Below are positions 25,790 to 35,901 of a stretch of 64,000 nucleotides of DNA, piece after piece. Numbering within the stretch: position 1 is the first letter of the stretch; each line of letters begins with the position of its first letter. The stretch comes from Streptomyces formicae (GTDB lineage Bacteria > Actinomycetota > Actinomycetes > Streptomycetales > Streptomycetaceae). A model generated the notes under the pieces. That model saw only the letters and a program-made list of their open reading frames with translations. It did no database searches and was not told the DNA's origin. The DNA lies in contig NZ_CP071872.1 of assembly GCF_022647665.1 (NCBI RefSeq), positions 4,030,001 to 4,094,000 of the forward strand, read 5' to 3'. The position numbers were made by a program, and so were the translations under genes.

Positions 25790-26749
25790 TCAGCGGCGCG
25801 GCATTGCCTTACGCACCGGGTCCGTCGGGGGTAGTGCCAGGTCCGGCGGGCCGCCGAAGTCGAGGCCGCGCAGCAGGGCGAGCATCGCCAGGGCGGTGAT
25901 CGCGGAGGCTGCCGAGGCGAAGGACTGGGCGGCGAGGTACGCCTCCCAGTTCGCGTCCTCGACCAGGCCCGCCCGCCCGGCGTCGCGGGCGTACAGGACG
26001 GTGAACAGGATGCCGAGGGCCAGGCCGGTCACCGCGAGGAAACCGAGTACCAGAACGGCGATCCTCATCAGCCGCACCCGCCCGGCCTTGCCCGCGGGAA
26101 GTGGGGCAACCCTGCCGAGCGACGCCAGGACGGCCAGGGCCACGGCCCCGAAGGCCAGCGCGATCAGGCCCCCGCCGATGGTGTCGCTGAGGCGGTGCCA
26201 GTGCGCCGAGACGGTGTTGGCCCCGATGCCCACCGCCCACAGGGCCCCGAGCAGCGCGACGAGCCCGCGCCAGCGGGGGGCCACCACGATCAGCAGCGCG
26301 AACAGGCCGGCCATCGCGATCGTCGTATGCCCGCTGGGGAAGCTGTTGCGCACCTCGTCCGACTGCCCGTACAGCAACGGGCGCACCACCACGTACCGCT
26401 TGAGGACCTCGGCCACGCCCAGCCCGCCGATCAGGGTGAACAGGGAGGCCAGCGCCGGCAGCCAACGCTTCCGTACGACGCCGATGAGCACGATCAGCAC
26501 GCAGAAGAAGGCGAGCGAGCCCATGCTGATGGCTCGCAGGCGGCCATTGGCCGCAGCCCGCTCGTGCCGGTCGGCGTACTCCAGGGTTCCCCGCAGCGCC
26601 GCGTCCTCGAAGCGCTGCCCCGTTCCGGTGCGCACCATCAGCCAGTACACGACAACCAGCAGCACCAGCGCTCCCGCTGCCGTGACCAGCCCCCTGCGCC
26701 GCACCAGCCCCTGCAGAGCGCTGCGTGACAGACCGGTGGACAGGCTCAT
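25790..26749 (-). CDS. PAP2-family membrane phosphatase
   Basis: A 319-residue integral membrane protein with at least six hydrophobic segments. The three PAP2 phosphatase motifs are present: KRYVVVRPL, PSGHTT and SAHWHRLSD, with catalytic His in the second and third. Substrates in this family include phosphatidic acid and isoprenyl pyrophosphates. ATG 26749 is chosen over ATG 26779 because GAGGGGGT lies just upstream. It is transcribed in the same direction as the synthase operon and may be its distal gene. Confidence 0.85.
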   Translation of the reverse strand: MSLSTGLSRSALQGLVRRRGLVTAAGALVLLVVVYWLMVRTGTGQRFEDAALRGTLEYADRHERAAANGRLRAISMGSLAFFCVLIVLIGVVRKRWLPALASLFTLIGGLGVAEVLKRYVVVRPLLYGQSDEVRNSFPSGHTTIAMAGLFALLIVVAPRWRGLVALLGALWAVGIGANTVSAHWHRLSDTIGGGLIALAFGAVALAVLASLGRVAPLPAGKAGRVRLMRIAVLVLGFLAVTGLALGILFTVLYARDAGRAGLVEDANWEAYLAAQSFASAASAITALAMLALLRGLDFGGPPDLALPPTDPVRKAMPRR

Positions 26750-26874
26750 AGGACCCCCTCGCAACCCGACGATGATCACTCACGCTGGCGCACGACGGCC
26801 GATCCCGCACCTCGGAAGCACCCGAACGGGGGAAGGGCCCGGTCCCCAAAGGCCGCTGGGGGCTTCGACGGACG

Positions 26875-28071
26875 TCAGAGTCGTCTGCGGGACGGGATCA
26901 CGTAGCGCCGGTAGAGGAGTTCGCGCAGCACGTCGTCGCCGCCTTCGACGAGGGAGACGTAGCGCATGTCCTGGAGAAGGCCTCCGATGGGCAATTCGGT
27001 GGTGTAGCCGAGGCCTCCGAACATCTCCGACGCGGTGGAGGCCAGCTGCCAGCCGCTCTGGCCGCAGAACATCTTCGCGGCGACCGCCGAGCGCAGGGCC
27101 CCCCGGGCCAGGAGTTCGTCCGGGGCCTCGGGGAGGGCGCTGAGGGCGTCGAATTCGGTGGCGGCGGCGAGGCACTGGTGACGCATGACCTCGATCTGCA
27201 TCTCCATGTGGCCGAGCTTGGATCCGAAGACGGGGTTGGCGAGCAGGCTTTCGCCGCGTAGCCGCCGCGTCCGGGCGTACTCCAGGCACAGGTCGCGGAT
27301 GCGCCGGGCGATGCCGATGGCGGTGGCGGCGATGAGGGTGCGGCTGGTGTTGAGCCCTACTTCGAGGAGGAGGAGGCCGGGGCCGTGCAGTGCGTTGGCT
27401 TCGGGTACCCGGCAGTTGTCGAAGGAGACCTGATAGGTGCCCGCCGAGGGCAGGCCCAGGGTTTTCCAGCGTTTGTCGACGCGTACGCCCGGGGTGTCCC
27501 GGGGGACGACGACCGCGAGGTGTTCGAGGGGGTTGTCCGCGTTGACGGCGACGACGACGAGGAAGTCGGCGAAGTCCGCGTTGGTCGCGAACATCTTCTC
27601 CCCGTCGAGGACGAACTGCCCTTCACGGCGGGCGGCGCGGGTGGCGATGCGGGTGAGTTCGCTGCCGGCCTCGCGTTCGCTGCCCAAGGTGGCCGAGAAG
27701 CCGCCCGAGGGTCCGGTACTGCCGAGAGTGCGGTCCTTGAGTTCCTCGGAGCCGTAGAGGGAGACCATGGTGCTGCCCAGGACGGAGATGAAGAGGGTGA
27801 AGGCCGCGCCCGCGTCGGCGTACGAGAGCTCCGAGACGATGTCCACGCTGTCGGCGAGCGACATCCCCCGCCCGCCGTGCTTCTCGGGGAGCCACCAGTT
27901 GGCCAGTCCGTGTGCGTGGAAGGCGCGCTGGGCGGGGGTGGGGAGAGGACCGAGGGAACCGAAGGGGTCCCGCACACCGGTGAGTTCCTCGGCCGCGTAC
28001 GTCCTGACACGGTCCAGGAAGGGTGTCGGCCCCAGGAAGGGTCTCGGCCCTGTGAAAGGTGTCGGCCCCAT
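26875..28071 (-). CDS. Acyl-CoA dehydrogenase-family flavoenzyme
   Basis: A 398-residue protein with the three-domain acyl-CoA dehydrogenase pattern. It has an N-terminal helical part (WWLPEKHGGRGM), a central FAD-contact region (SATLGSEREAGSE, DGEKMFATN) and a C-terminal helical domain with MFGGLGYTTELP. ATG 28071 has GAGGAG upstream. It lies 28 bp downstream of the synthase gene in the same direction and probably introduces a double bond into, or oxidises, the acyl product. Confidence 0.88.
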   Translation of the reverse strand: MGPTPFTGPRPFLGPTPFLDRVRTYAAEELTGVRDPFGSLGPLPTPAQRAFHAHGLANWWLPEKHGGRGMSLADSVDIVSELSYADAGAAFTLFISVLGSTMVSLYGSEELKDRTLGSTGPSGGFSATLGSEREAGSELTRIATRAARREGQFVLDGEKMFATNADFADFLVVVAVNADNPLEHLAVVVPRDTPGVRVDKRWKTLGLPSAGTYQVSFDNCRVPEANALHGPGLLLLEVGLNTSRTLIAATAIGIARRIRDLCLEYARTRRLRGESLLANPVFGSKLGHMEMQIEVMRHQCLAAATEFDALSALPEAPDELLARGALRSAVAAKMFCGQSGWQLASTASEMFGGLGYTTELPIGGLLQDMRYVSLVEGGDDVLRELLYRRYVIPSRRRL

Positions 28072-28099
28072 GTCTGTCGCTCCTCGGGCGGGATGGTGG

Positions 28100-31000
28100 T
28101 CAGCGAGTGTGGACGCGGCCGAGCATGTGGGCCGCGGGCGATTCGGGGTCGGTGCCGGTGTAGAACTCGGTGTAGAGCCGGACCCAGTCCTCGGCGGTGA
28201 TGAGCCGGTCCCCGTCCTGGTCGGCGTGGCGGAAGGCCGCGATGGAGAACTCCTCGGGAATGCCGAAGACCTTGCGCATGACCGAGGTGAACTCCCCCTC
28301 GCTGGAGAACCCGTCACCGTCCTGGTCGAAGACCCGGAAGCAGAGCGTGCCGTGGTGCAGGATCGCGGCCACCCCGGGGTCACCCGGGTCGGCGAACATC
28401 GGGCCCATCCGGCCGAGGATCTCCATCACGCCCGCCCCTTCCTTGTCGTGGAGTCCGCCCGGGGAGATCGCGGCGTCCCAGACCTCCCGCAGCGAGGTGC
28501 GCAGTCGGGCCGCCAGGTCCGAGTCGCCGACGACGCCGGCCGCCGCGGCCCAGCGGTCGGCGGCGAGGGCGAGGTCGTCGCGGTGGATGACGTCGTCGCG
28601 GTCGAGGTCGAAGCAGCGGATCCACTGCAGGACCTTGCGGGAGGCGAGGGCGACGGCTGCCGGGTCGGGGGCTCCGGGGGCCTGGGGTGTCGCGTCGACG
28701 GTCATGGTCTGCTGCCTTTCCGAGCTGGTGGGGGTCGGCGCGGGCTTGGCGGCCCAGGCCCGGGTGGTGTCGGTGCCCATGACCGCGAGCCCGGCCAGGA
28801 CCTCGGGCTGCCAGGGGGCGGGACCGATCTCGCCCTCGCCGCCCGGGGTGGCGTTGGCCCAGGTCTGGGTGCCCGTGGCGACGAGCTGTTCGCCGTCGGC
28901 GGTGTGCCGGTGGATGTGGAACTCCCCGTACATGAAGTGCATGCGGACCCAGGGGATGGTCATGCGGACGGTGATGCGGTCGTTGGCCCACATCTCGCCG
29001 AGGTAGTCGAGATGGACCGAGTCGGTGAGCATCAGGGTCTTCCCGGTCATGAGCCCGTCCATGTACGCGGGGAAGGTCTCGAAGGCCCATTGCTCGCGGC
29101 AGTGGCCGATCCAGTTGAGGAGTTCGGCGTAGTAGACGATGCCCGCTGCGCTGGTGTCGCCGAACATCGCCACGTGCGTCCACTCGTAGTACGGGAGCCC
29201 GCTGGTGCTCTCGCCGGGACCGTGCAGCCCCGGTCGTACCGTCGGCGGGGCCGGGGTCTGCGGGAGAGCCGGGCCGGAGAACGGATCGTCCATCGCGGTA
29301 CCTCCTTCTCCGGCTCGGAGCCGGGTGGGGAACGGTGTGGGCGGGGTGAGCGGGGGCCCGTACGCGACGGTCTCCAGGCCCGTCAGGCTCAACAGGACCC
29401 GCCCGTCGGGGGCCGAGGCGGTGTACGTGCCGGTCCGGTGGTCGCGGTGCAGCAGCACACCCGCGGGTTGGGTCTCGGCGAGCTCTGTGTCGGAACCGGC
29501 CGCGTGGAGGTCGATCCGCTCGATCCGTACGGGGGCCAGCAGGGTGAGGCTGCCCTCGGCGGCGGGCGGGAACACGCTGAGCCGGAACATGGCGTCGAGC
29601 AGCAGGACCGGGACCTCGGCGTGGCTGATCCTGTCGTTCGGCGCGGGCACGGCCTGCCAGCGGGCGCGCGCCCCGTGGGAGCCCCAGGCCAGGTCCACCA
29701 CGTTGCGGAACACCCCGGTGAGCTGGATTTCCGCGCCCGGCCAGGAGTACGGGTCGGACGACGGCGTCAGTTCACCGGGGCCCGAGCGGGCCGGGTGGCC
29801 GGCCTGAAGCGTGCGCGCGACAGGTGTCCCGGTGAGGACTTCCATCCGGGCGTGCCGGCGGTCGCGGCGGACCACCCTGCCCCTCCGGTCGGTGATGTCG
29901 GAGAGGACTTCGACGGTGATCCGGCCGCCCTCGCCCGTCGTCATCGGCACCTGGGTGACCTCTGCCCGGATGCGGTACTTGGTCGGGCCCGTGGCGGTAC
30001 GCGGATCGGCCCATACGAAGTCCTCGAAGGCGATGTCCCGCAGCCCGCGCACCGGTGCGAAGGGAAACAGCTGCCGGGTCGCCTCGACGGCCATCGCGAC
30101 CATCGCCGCGCCGGGCAGGGCAGGTCGCCCGTCCAGCAGGTGCTCCGTCAGACAGCGGTCGTGGAGCGGGTCCATGGACCACCGCCACTCGGCGCCCCGC
30201 TCCGTCCTGCGATCGGGACCGCCGAGGAGGGCGGGGGCGCCGAAAGCGTCCTCGAGGCCCTCGGCGACGATCATCTGCTCCGCGCCGAGGTAGACCGGGG
30301 AGGGTTCGCAGGCTCGTCCGGCGGCGAGTTCGGCAAGGAAGTGGGCGATGCCTTCGGCGTCGGTGATCCCGGAGCGGATGCCGTTCGCCGCGAGGCGTTC
30401 CCGGGCCGTCGGGCCACCGGCCGATCCGCTCTCCTCCCACAGGCCCCAGCCGAGGGTGAGCTCGCGGTGGCCGTGCAGCCGGCTCTCGTAGCGGGCGGCG
30501 GCCGCGAGGAACTCGTTGGCGGCGCCGTAGTCGGTCTCGCCGGGCAGGCCCAGCGCGGTGACGGCGGAGCCGAAGTTCACCCACAGGCGGGGCGGATCGT
30601 CGGCGAAGGCGGTACGGAGGTTGCGGTAGGCGGTCACCTTCGTGTCCAGGCAGCGACGGAATCCGGTGAGGGACTTCTGCCGCAGGGTCGCCGACTCCTG
30701 GAAGCGGGCCGCGTGCAGCAGCAGGTCGACCGGACGGCCTCCCTCTGTACGAATCCGGTCGGCGGCCGCCTCCACGACGGCCCGGTCGGTGACATCGCAG
30801 GGCAGGTAGTGGACTTGGTCCTCCCCGCACAGCAGGCGCAGTTCGCGCAGGTTGCTGGAGACCTCGCGGGTCCGCCAGTGCTGTTCGAAACGGCGGGCGA
30901 GGTCCGCGGGGCGTTCGCCCGCCCGGCGGCCGTCGAGGAGGAACCGGTGGCGCAGCCGGTCGTGGTCGGCGTCCGCCGCGTCCCGGATCTCGGGCGGTGC

Positions 31001-34000
31001 CCCGGACGGGTCACCGCGGCCCAGGATCCACACGGTGGGCCGGGTGCGTCGGGCCAGTTCGCGCAGGACGACCGCGGTGATTCCGCGTCCGCCGCCCGCC
31101 GCGACGATCACAGGTCGCTCGCCCAGGCTTCCGGCCGGCCACGCCGGGTCGGCCTCGGGCAGCGGTTGGGGGCTGAACTCCTCGGTGTAGCGCAGTCCGG
31201 CCCGGTAGTGGACGACGGACCGGCTGCGTCGGGCCGCCGTCTCGGCCCGGAGCTCGTCCAGCGCGTGCTCCAGGGGCGCGTCGGTGACCAGGGCCAGGAC
31301 GCGCTCGCGGGGCAGTTCCCGGGCGAGGCTGCGGAAGAATCCGGTGAACAGGGCGGTCTCCGGGTGCGGCAGGCACCCGGTCAGCGGGTCCAGGACGAGG
31401 GCGGCCGCGCTGCCCACGCCGATGCCGGAGCCGCCGATGCGTGGGTGCAGCCGTTTCAGGCACAGGGCGGTCAGTTCCAGCAGCCGGGTGAGTTCGGGGG
31501 CCTCCTCGGGCCAGTTCCTGCCCGTGTCCTTGATCCGGGCCAGTACCCGCAGGTGCGGGGCCTGCCCGTCGAGCCGCTCCAGCAGGGGTGCGACCGCGGC
31601 CTCGTCCTCCGGATCGGCGACGACCTCGGCCGACCGGGGGTCGGTGGCGGGGTCGGTGCTGATCAGGAGGGCGCCCAGAGTTCGGGTCCGCTCGGCGAGC
31701 TCGTCAGCGAGCCGGGCGGACCCGACCAGTACCACGCCGCGGTGCGGCACGCTGGCGGGTGAGCCGAAGGCGTCCGGCTCCACCGTTTCGGATCCCTGTG
31801 AGTGGGGATTCGCGGGTGTGGTGGCGTCGGTGCGTCGCAGGGCGGTGGCCCAGCGGCGGGTACTGGTGGTCGAGGGGAGAGCCGGTTCGGGCACGGGAGG
31901 TTCCGCGAGGGTCCCGCGCAGCAGGTCCACCGCTCCCTGGGCTCCGTAGTAGTCGAGGGTGGTGGTGGCGTCGGGCGCCCGGGCGAGGGCCTCGTCCGTG
32001 CGGGCGGCGATCGGCCAGCCGTGTTCGCGGGCTGTCGACTCGCGGGTCAGGGCCAGCAGGAACGCGCCCTCCGCGAGCCGGTCCTCGGGTATTCCGGTGG
32101 TCCAGGCGGCTTCCTGCTCGGCGTTCGGGTTGAGTGCGAGGAGCAGGACGAGGTCGAGGCGGCCGTCGGCGAGGTAGCGGCGCGCGGTGCGCAGTGCCAC
32201 CCGGGCCGAGTCCGGGCCGTTGTCGATGGTCAGTGTGGGGCCGTGCACGTCCCAGCGGTTGGCGATCCGGTTGACCGCAAGGCTGGGGGTGCTGGCCGCG
32301 AAACTGTCCTCGGTGATGTCCTGCCGGGCCCGCACCGTCGCCAGCACCTGGTCCAGGGCGTCCTTGTCCGGGCCGTCGGGGAAGAGGGCTTCGAGCTCGG
32401 CGCTGCCTGAGCGCAGCATGACGTCGTGGAGGGAGCGTGGGACCCCGGACTGGGCGCCGATGACACCCGTGGTGTCCCGCAGGCCTTCCCACAGTTCTCC
32501 GTGTTCGGCCACGAAGCGGCCCACCGCGTCCAGCGCGAGGAGCTGCGCCCGGTCGAGGACGTCGGTGACGATGGGAGAGAGCCGGGTGACCGGGATCGGC
32601 GGCACCGGGTAGCGCTCGCCGAACGCGGACGCCGGAGCGTCCGTACCGGTCCGCAGCCACCGCGTGACCTGCTCGGTGTCCGGGGCGCCGGGCAGGGCCG
32701 CGCTCCAGCCGATCAGCACCATCGGATCCCGGGCCAGGTCGTACGGTCGCTCGTGCGGCGGGGCCGCGGGCGCGGCTGCCGCGTCCTGCCGGGGCAGCCG
32801 GTCGTGTACGACGAGGTGCCCGTTCGCTCCGCCGAGGCCCAGGCTGGAGACGCCGGCCGTGCGCGGCCGGTCGGGCCGTACCGGCCAGGGCATCGCGCTG
32901 CGCGGGATGCGCAGGGGTGTCCCTTCGAGTGCCGGGGCGGGGGTGGTGAAGCGCTGCTGCTTCGGGATCTCGTCGTGCTCCATGGCGAGCAGGGCGTGGA
33001 TGACGGAGACCGTGCCGGACACCCAGCCGGTGTGGCCCACCAGTGATTTGTTGCTGGAGCAGAACAGTTCCTCGCGGGGTCCGGCCTCGGCGGAGAGCAC
33101 TTCGATCTCGGTGGAGTCACCGGCCCGGGTGCCCGTGCCGTGGGCGACGACCCAGTCGGGCCCGGTGCCGGCCAGTCCGGCGTCCCGCCAGCCGCGTTGT
33201 AAGGACAGGCGGACGCCGGTCGGATTGGGGGCGGCGATGGCGCGGCCGCGGCCGTCCACCGACAGGCCGGGGCGGGAGAGTACGCCCAGCACCCGGTCCC
33301 CGTCGGCCTCGGCCCGGGCCGGCAGTTTCAGGGCGAGGACGCCCGCGCCGTCCGAGAAGACCGTACCGTTGGCGTCCGCGTCGAAGGGCCGGACGTCGGC
33401 GGTGGGTGAGCCGCCCTGGAACTTGTCGGCGGTGAGCGTCATGTTGCGTGCGACGGCGTTCACCCCGCCGACGAAAACCACGTCACAGCCGCCTTCGTAC
33501 AGGGCCTGGATGCCCAGGTCCACGGCGTAAAGGGAGGAAGCGCAGGCAGCCCCGAGGCTGAGCCAGTCGGTGCTGCCGGGCAGCACGCCCTCGAAGGCGC
33601 GCCTGACGATCTCGTGCGGCAAAGCGTGCCGGAGGTCGGACGGGGCATACCGGAACCGGGATGCGACGAGGTCACGCAGTCGCTTCTCGTGCCGTCGCCG
33701 CGAGACGGCGTCGTCGGCGGCCAGGCGCTCGGCCATTCCCCGGGCCACGGAGGCCGCGATGAGCCCGTCCTCCAGGGCCATGGAGCCGCCCGCCCAGGCG
33801 CCGATGTAGAAGCCCGGCCGGTCCGTGTCGGTCAGGGTGGTGGTGTCGAGGGCCTGGAGCAGGCTGTGGCGCAGCCACAAGGTCTCCTCGTCGCTGCCGC
33901 GCCACCGGCCGCCCGACCGCTCCGCGACGATCCGCGGGTGCGGGCGGAAGCCGGTGATGTACCCGCCCTTGCGGGTCCGGACCCGGTCCGGGACGTCCGC

Positions 34001-34192
34001 GCCGTCCAGCGCGTGCAGCGCGTCGATGTCGAAGCGCTCGGGGAGGCCGATCCGCGAGGTCTCCTCGTGCAGGGAGGCCCACAGCTCGGCGGCGGAGTTG
34101 ACCCCGGGTACGACCAGTCCATACCCGACGACGGCCACGGGTGCCACGACGGTCGCGGGGGCCGCGCCCGTGCCCCGCGGACGACCGGTCAT
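28100..34192 (-). CDS. Iterative synthase KS-CLF-KR-DH with in-frame thioesterase and EF-hand domains
   Basis: A 2,030-residue protein. Residues 1-500 are a ketosynthase with ACASS (Cys217), HGTGT and NKSLVGHT. Then comes a second KS-like domain whose active-site region reads DNGPDS without Cys (chain-length-factor type). A ketoreductase follows (GGGRGI; Ser-Tyr-Asn in NFGSAVTALGLPGETDYGAAN), then a dehydratase (HLLDGRPALP). From residue 1634 comes a hotdog thioesterase (DTSAAGIVYYAELLNWIGHC) and from 1830 an EF-hand domain (DLDRDDVIHRDDL, DQDGDGFSSEGE, DQDGDRLITAED). AGGAGGT precedes Met1634 and GGAAAGG precedes Met1830, so the last two parts may also be made separately. The layout recalls PUFA-type synthases. 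ATG 34192 overlaps the AT-ACP stop. Confidence 0.85.
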   Translation of the reverse strand: MTGRPRGTGAAPATVVAPVAVVGYGLVVPGVNSAAELWASLHEETSRIGLPERFDIDALHALDGADVPDRVRTRKGGYITGFRPHPRIVAERSGGRWRGSDEETLWLRHSLLQALDTTTLTDTDRPGFYIGAWAGGSMALEDGLIAASVARGMAERLAADDAVSRRRHEKRLRDLVASRFRYAPSDLRHALPHEIVRRAFEGVLPGSTDWLSLGAACASSLYAVDLGIQALYEGGCDVVFVGGVNAVARNMTLTADKFQGGSPTADVRPFDADANGTVFSDGAGVLALKLPARAEADGDRVLGVLSRPGLSVDGRGRAIAAPNPTGVRLSLQRGWRDAGLAGTGPDWVVAHGTGTRAGDSTEIEVLSAEAGPREELFCSSNKSLVGHTGWVSGTVSVIHALLAMEHDEIPKQQRFTTPAPALEGTPLRIPRSAMPWPVRPDRPRTAGVSSLGLGGANGHLVVHDRLPRQDAAAAPAAPPHERPYDLARDPMVLIGWSAALPGAPDTEQVTRWLRTGTDAPASAFGERYPVPPIPVTRLSPIVTDVLDRAQLLALDAVGRFVAEHGELWEGLRDTTGVIGAQSGVPRSLHDVMLRSGSAELEALFPDGPDKDALDQVLATVRARQDITEDSFAASTPSLAVNRIANRWDVHGPTLTIDNGPDSARVALRTARRYLADGRLDLVLLLALNPNAEQEAAWTTGIPEDRLAEGAFLLALTRESTAREHGWPIAARTDEALARAPDATTTLDYYGAQGAVDLLRGTLAEPPVPEPALPSTTSTRRWATALRRTDATTPANPHSQGSETVEPDAFGSPASVPHRGVVLVGSARLADELAERTRTLGALLISTDPATDPRSAEVVADPEDEAAVAPLLERLDGQAPHLRVLARIKDTGRNWPEEAPELTRLLELTALCLKRLHPRIGGSGIGVGSAAALVLDPLTGCLPHPETALFTGFFRSLARELPRERVLALVTDAPLEHALDELRAETAARRSRSVVHYRAGLRYTEEFSPQPLPEADPAWPAGSLGERPVIVAAGGGRGITAVVLRELARRTRPTVWILGRGDPSGAPPEIRDAADADHDRLRHRFLLDGRRAGERPADLARRFEQHWRTREVSSNLRELRLLCGEDQVHYLPCDVTDRAVVEAAADRIRTEGGRPVDLLLHAARFQESATLRQKSLTGFRRCLDTKVTAYRNLRTAFADDPPRLWVNFGSAVTALGLPGETDYGAANEFLAAAARYESRLHGHRELTLGWGLWEESGSAGGPTARERLAANGIRSGITDAEGIAHFLAELAAGRACEPSPVYLGAEQMIVAEGLEDAFGAPALLGGPDRRTERGAEWRWSMDPLHDRCLTEHLLDGRPALPGAAMVAMAVEATRQLFPFAPVRGLRDIAFEDFVWADPRTATGPTKYRIRAEVTQVPMTTGEGGRITVEVLSDITDRRGRVVRRDRRHARMEVLTGTPVARTLQAGHPARSGPGELTPSSDPYSWPGAEIQLTGVFRNVVDLAWGSHGARARWQAVPAPNDRISHAEVPVLLLDAMFRLSVFPPAAEGSLTLLAPVRIERIDLHAAGSDTELAETQPAGVLLHRDHRTGTYTASAPDGRVLLSLTGLETVAYGPPLTPPTPFPTRLRAGEGGTAMDDPFSGPALPQTPAPPTVRPGLHGPGESTSGLPYYEWTHVAMFGDTSAAGIVYYAELLNWIGHCREQWAFETFPAYMDGLMTGKTLMLTDSVHLDYLGEMWANDRITVRMTIPWVRMHFMYGEFHIHRHTADGEQLVATGTQTWANATPGGEGEIGPAPWQPEVLAGLAVMGTDTTRAWAAKPAPTPTSSERQQTMTVDATPQAPGAPDPAAVALASRKVLQWIRCFDLDRDDVIHRDDLALAADRWAAAAGVVGDSDLAARLRTSLREVWDAAISPGGLHDKEGAGVMEILGRMGPMFADPGDPGVAAILHHGTLCFRVFDQDGDGFSSEGEFTSVMRKVFGIPEEFSIAAFRHADQDGDRLITAEDWVRLYTEFYTGTDPESPAAHMLGRVHTR

Positions 34193-35598
34193 CGCGCGGC
34201 CGCCAGCTCGCGCAGGAGTCCGGCCATCTCGGCGACGGTGCGGTACTTGAAGACCTGCACGCTCTCGTCCGGGTTCGGCAGTTCGAAGGTGTTGAGGAGC
34301 TGGACGAACACGTTGGTGCGCTGCAGGGAGGAGATCCCCAGCTCGCCTTCGAGTTCGGTGTCGTCCTCGACCATCTCGGCCGGGAACCGCAGGGCCTGCG
34401 CGTACGCGTTCCGCACCTGGTCGCGCAGTTCGGTCTCGATGGGCAGACCGTCCGAGGGGACCGGAGCAGGGGCCGGTTCCACCGTGGCGGGTGCGGGCAC
34501 CGACGCTCCCACCGGTTCGGCTTCGGGCCTCCGGGCCGGTGCCTGAAGGACCGGCGGCCGCACGGGCGCGGGGGTGGCCACGACGTGGGCCGAGGCGGAG
34601 TGTTTGACGGTGAGGAGTGAGCCCGCCTGCCAGCCGGAGCCGTGGTCCGCGGACAACGTCTTGATCAACTGGGGCACGAGCCGGGCCTGGGCCCTGCCCG
34701 TGAGCAGTGCCACGGCCTGCGCCGGCGCCGGGAGCGACTGCCGCACCAACTCGGTGAGGACCTGGCGCGCGCCGCACTCGACGAACAGCCGGGCCCCGTC
34801 GTCGTACAGGGCCCTCAGTGCCTCCCGGTAGCGCACCGGCAGGACCAGCGTGCCGGCCAGCAGCTCACGGGCGTCGTCGGCGGTGGCCATCTCGCGCCCC
34901 AACTGGGGAGACCAGACGCGGCGCTGCGGGGCGTTCACCGGTATGTGCCGGATCCGGTCCGTGAGACGGCGGGCCGCGCCTCCCAGGATCAGGTTGTGAT
35001 AGGCGGAGGGGATCTTCAGCCGGTGGGTCTTGATCTCCAGCGCCGCGGCCAGTGCCTCCAGCCGGTCCAGGGCGGGCAGCAGACCTGAGACCACCACCTG
35101 GTCGGGCCCGTTGTCGACGGAGACGGAGAGCGTTCCGTCGGCCACCGCCTCGCAGAGCAGGGAGACCCGGAAGACAGGAGCGTTGAGCGCGACCATGGCG
35201 CTCGGCGGCAGACCGCTCTCGTCCACGGCCTTCGTCCGCTCGCACAGCACGCGCGCGGCTTCCTCCACCGTCATGCAGCCGGCCACCACCATGGCGCTGA
35301 CCTCGCCGCCGCTGTGACCGACCAGGGTGTCACCGGGCACTCCCGCGTCGATGAGCAGTTCGGACAGGACGAGGGAGGTGGCGAAGAAGCCGAGCCACAG
35401 GTGTCCGGCGTGTTGGGCGGTGGTCTCGTCGGCCGGACCGAGCAGGAGAGGTGACACCGGAGCCCAGCCGTACTCGGCGGCCACCGCGTCGACGGTGTCG
35501 AGGACTTGCGCACCGCGCGTGCCGGGCTCCGTCAACTGCGCCAGCGCACCCGCTACGTGGGAGCTGGGGCCCGGAAACATCCAGACCGTGTTCGTCAT
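34189..35598 (-). CDS. Acyltransferase-ACP didomain protein
   Basis: A 469-residue protein. Residues 5-300 are a malonyl-type acyltransferase with the nucleophile elbow GHSGG and a second conserved His in the PSAYHN loop. An Ala/Pro-rich linker leads to a C-terminal ACP with ELGISSLQR, whose second Ser aligns with the phosphopantetheine site. It supplies the AT and ACP that the large KS-CLF-KR-DH protein lacks, and is coupled to it by an ATGA overlap. ATG 35598 has GGATGGAAG upstream. No phosphopantetheinyl transferase gene is in the window. Confidence 0.85.
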   Translation of the reverse strand: MTNTVWMFPGPSSHVAGALAQLTEPGTRGAQVLDTVDAVAAEYGWAPVSPLLLGPADETTAQHAGHLWLGFFATSLVLSELLIDAGVPGDTLVGHSGGEVSAMVVAGCMTVEEAARVLCERTKAVDESGLPPSAMVALNAPVFRVSLLCEAVADGTLSVSVDNGPDQVVVSGLLPALDRLEALAAALEIKTHRLKIPSAYHNLILGGAARRLTDRIRHIPVNAPQRRVWSPQLGREMATADDARELLAGTLVLPVRYREALRALYDDGARLFVECGARQVLTELVRQSLPAPAQAVALLTGRAQARLVPQLIKTLSADHGSGWQAGSLLTVKHSASAHVVATPAPVRPPVLQAPARRPEAEPVGASVPAPATVEPAPAPVPSDGLPIETELRDQVRNAYAQALRFPAEMVEDDTELEGELGISSLQRTNVFVQLLNTFELPNPDESVQVFKYRTVAEMAGLLRELAAAR

Positions 35599-35673
35599 TT
35601 CTTCCATCCGTCTCTGAGAGCGGCCGGAGGTGCCGGCGCGTCCGTGGTGTGGGCTGGGTGGCGTCGCCGGGGG

Positions 35674-35901
35674 CTATTCGGCGATCTTGGTGGAGTACGT
35701 CCACCGGTACAGCGGGGCCGTGCCGTCCTGGACGGGTACGTGACAGCCTGTGAACTCGTAGTGCTCGTGTCGGCCGTAGTAGGCGACCGCGACCTTCTCC
35801 GGACGGGCCGCGGTCTGGACCCTCACCGTGTCGGGGACCTCGGGCGGTCCACCCTCCAACGCGATGAGCAGCGACTGCGTGAGCCGATGGGGGGTGCCCA
35901 T
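35674..35901 (-). CDS. DUF5988-family small protein
   Basis: A 75-residue protein of the Streptomyces DUF5988 type (LEGGPPEVPD near the start, YRWTYSTKIAE at the end). Family function is unknown; members occur at the head of biosynthetic operons. It is the first gene of the synthase operon, with GAGGAGG before ATG 35901. Confidence 0.7.
   Translation of the reverse strand: MGTPHRLTQSLLIALEGGPPEVPDTVRVQTAARPEKVAVAYYGRHEHYEFTGCHVPVQDGTAPLYRWTYSTKIAE

Noticed and set aside
27767..31762. A 1,331-residue open frame on the plus strand
   Set aside because: It lies wholly antisense to the acyl-CoA dehydrogenase and synthase genes and is Gly/Val/Arg-rich with no motif; a GC-codon shadow of real genes.
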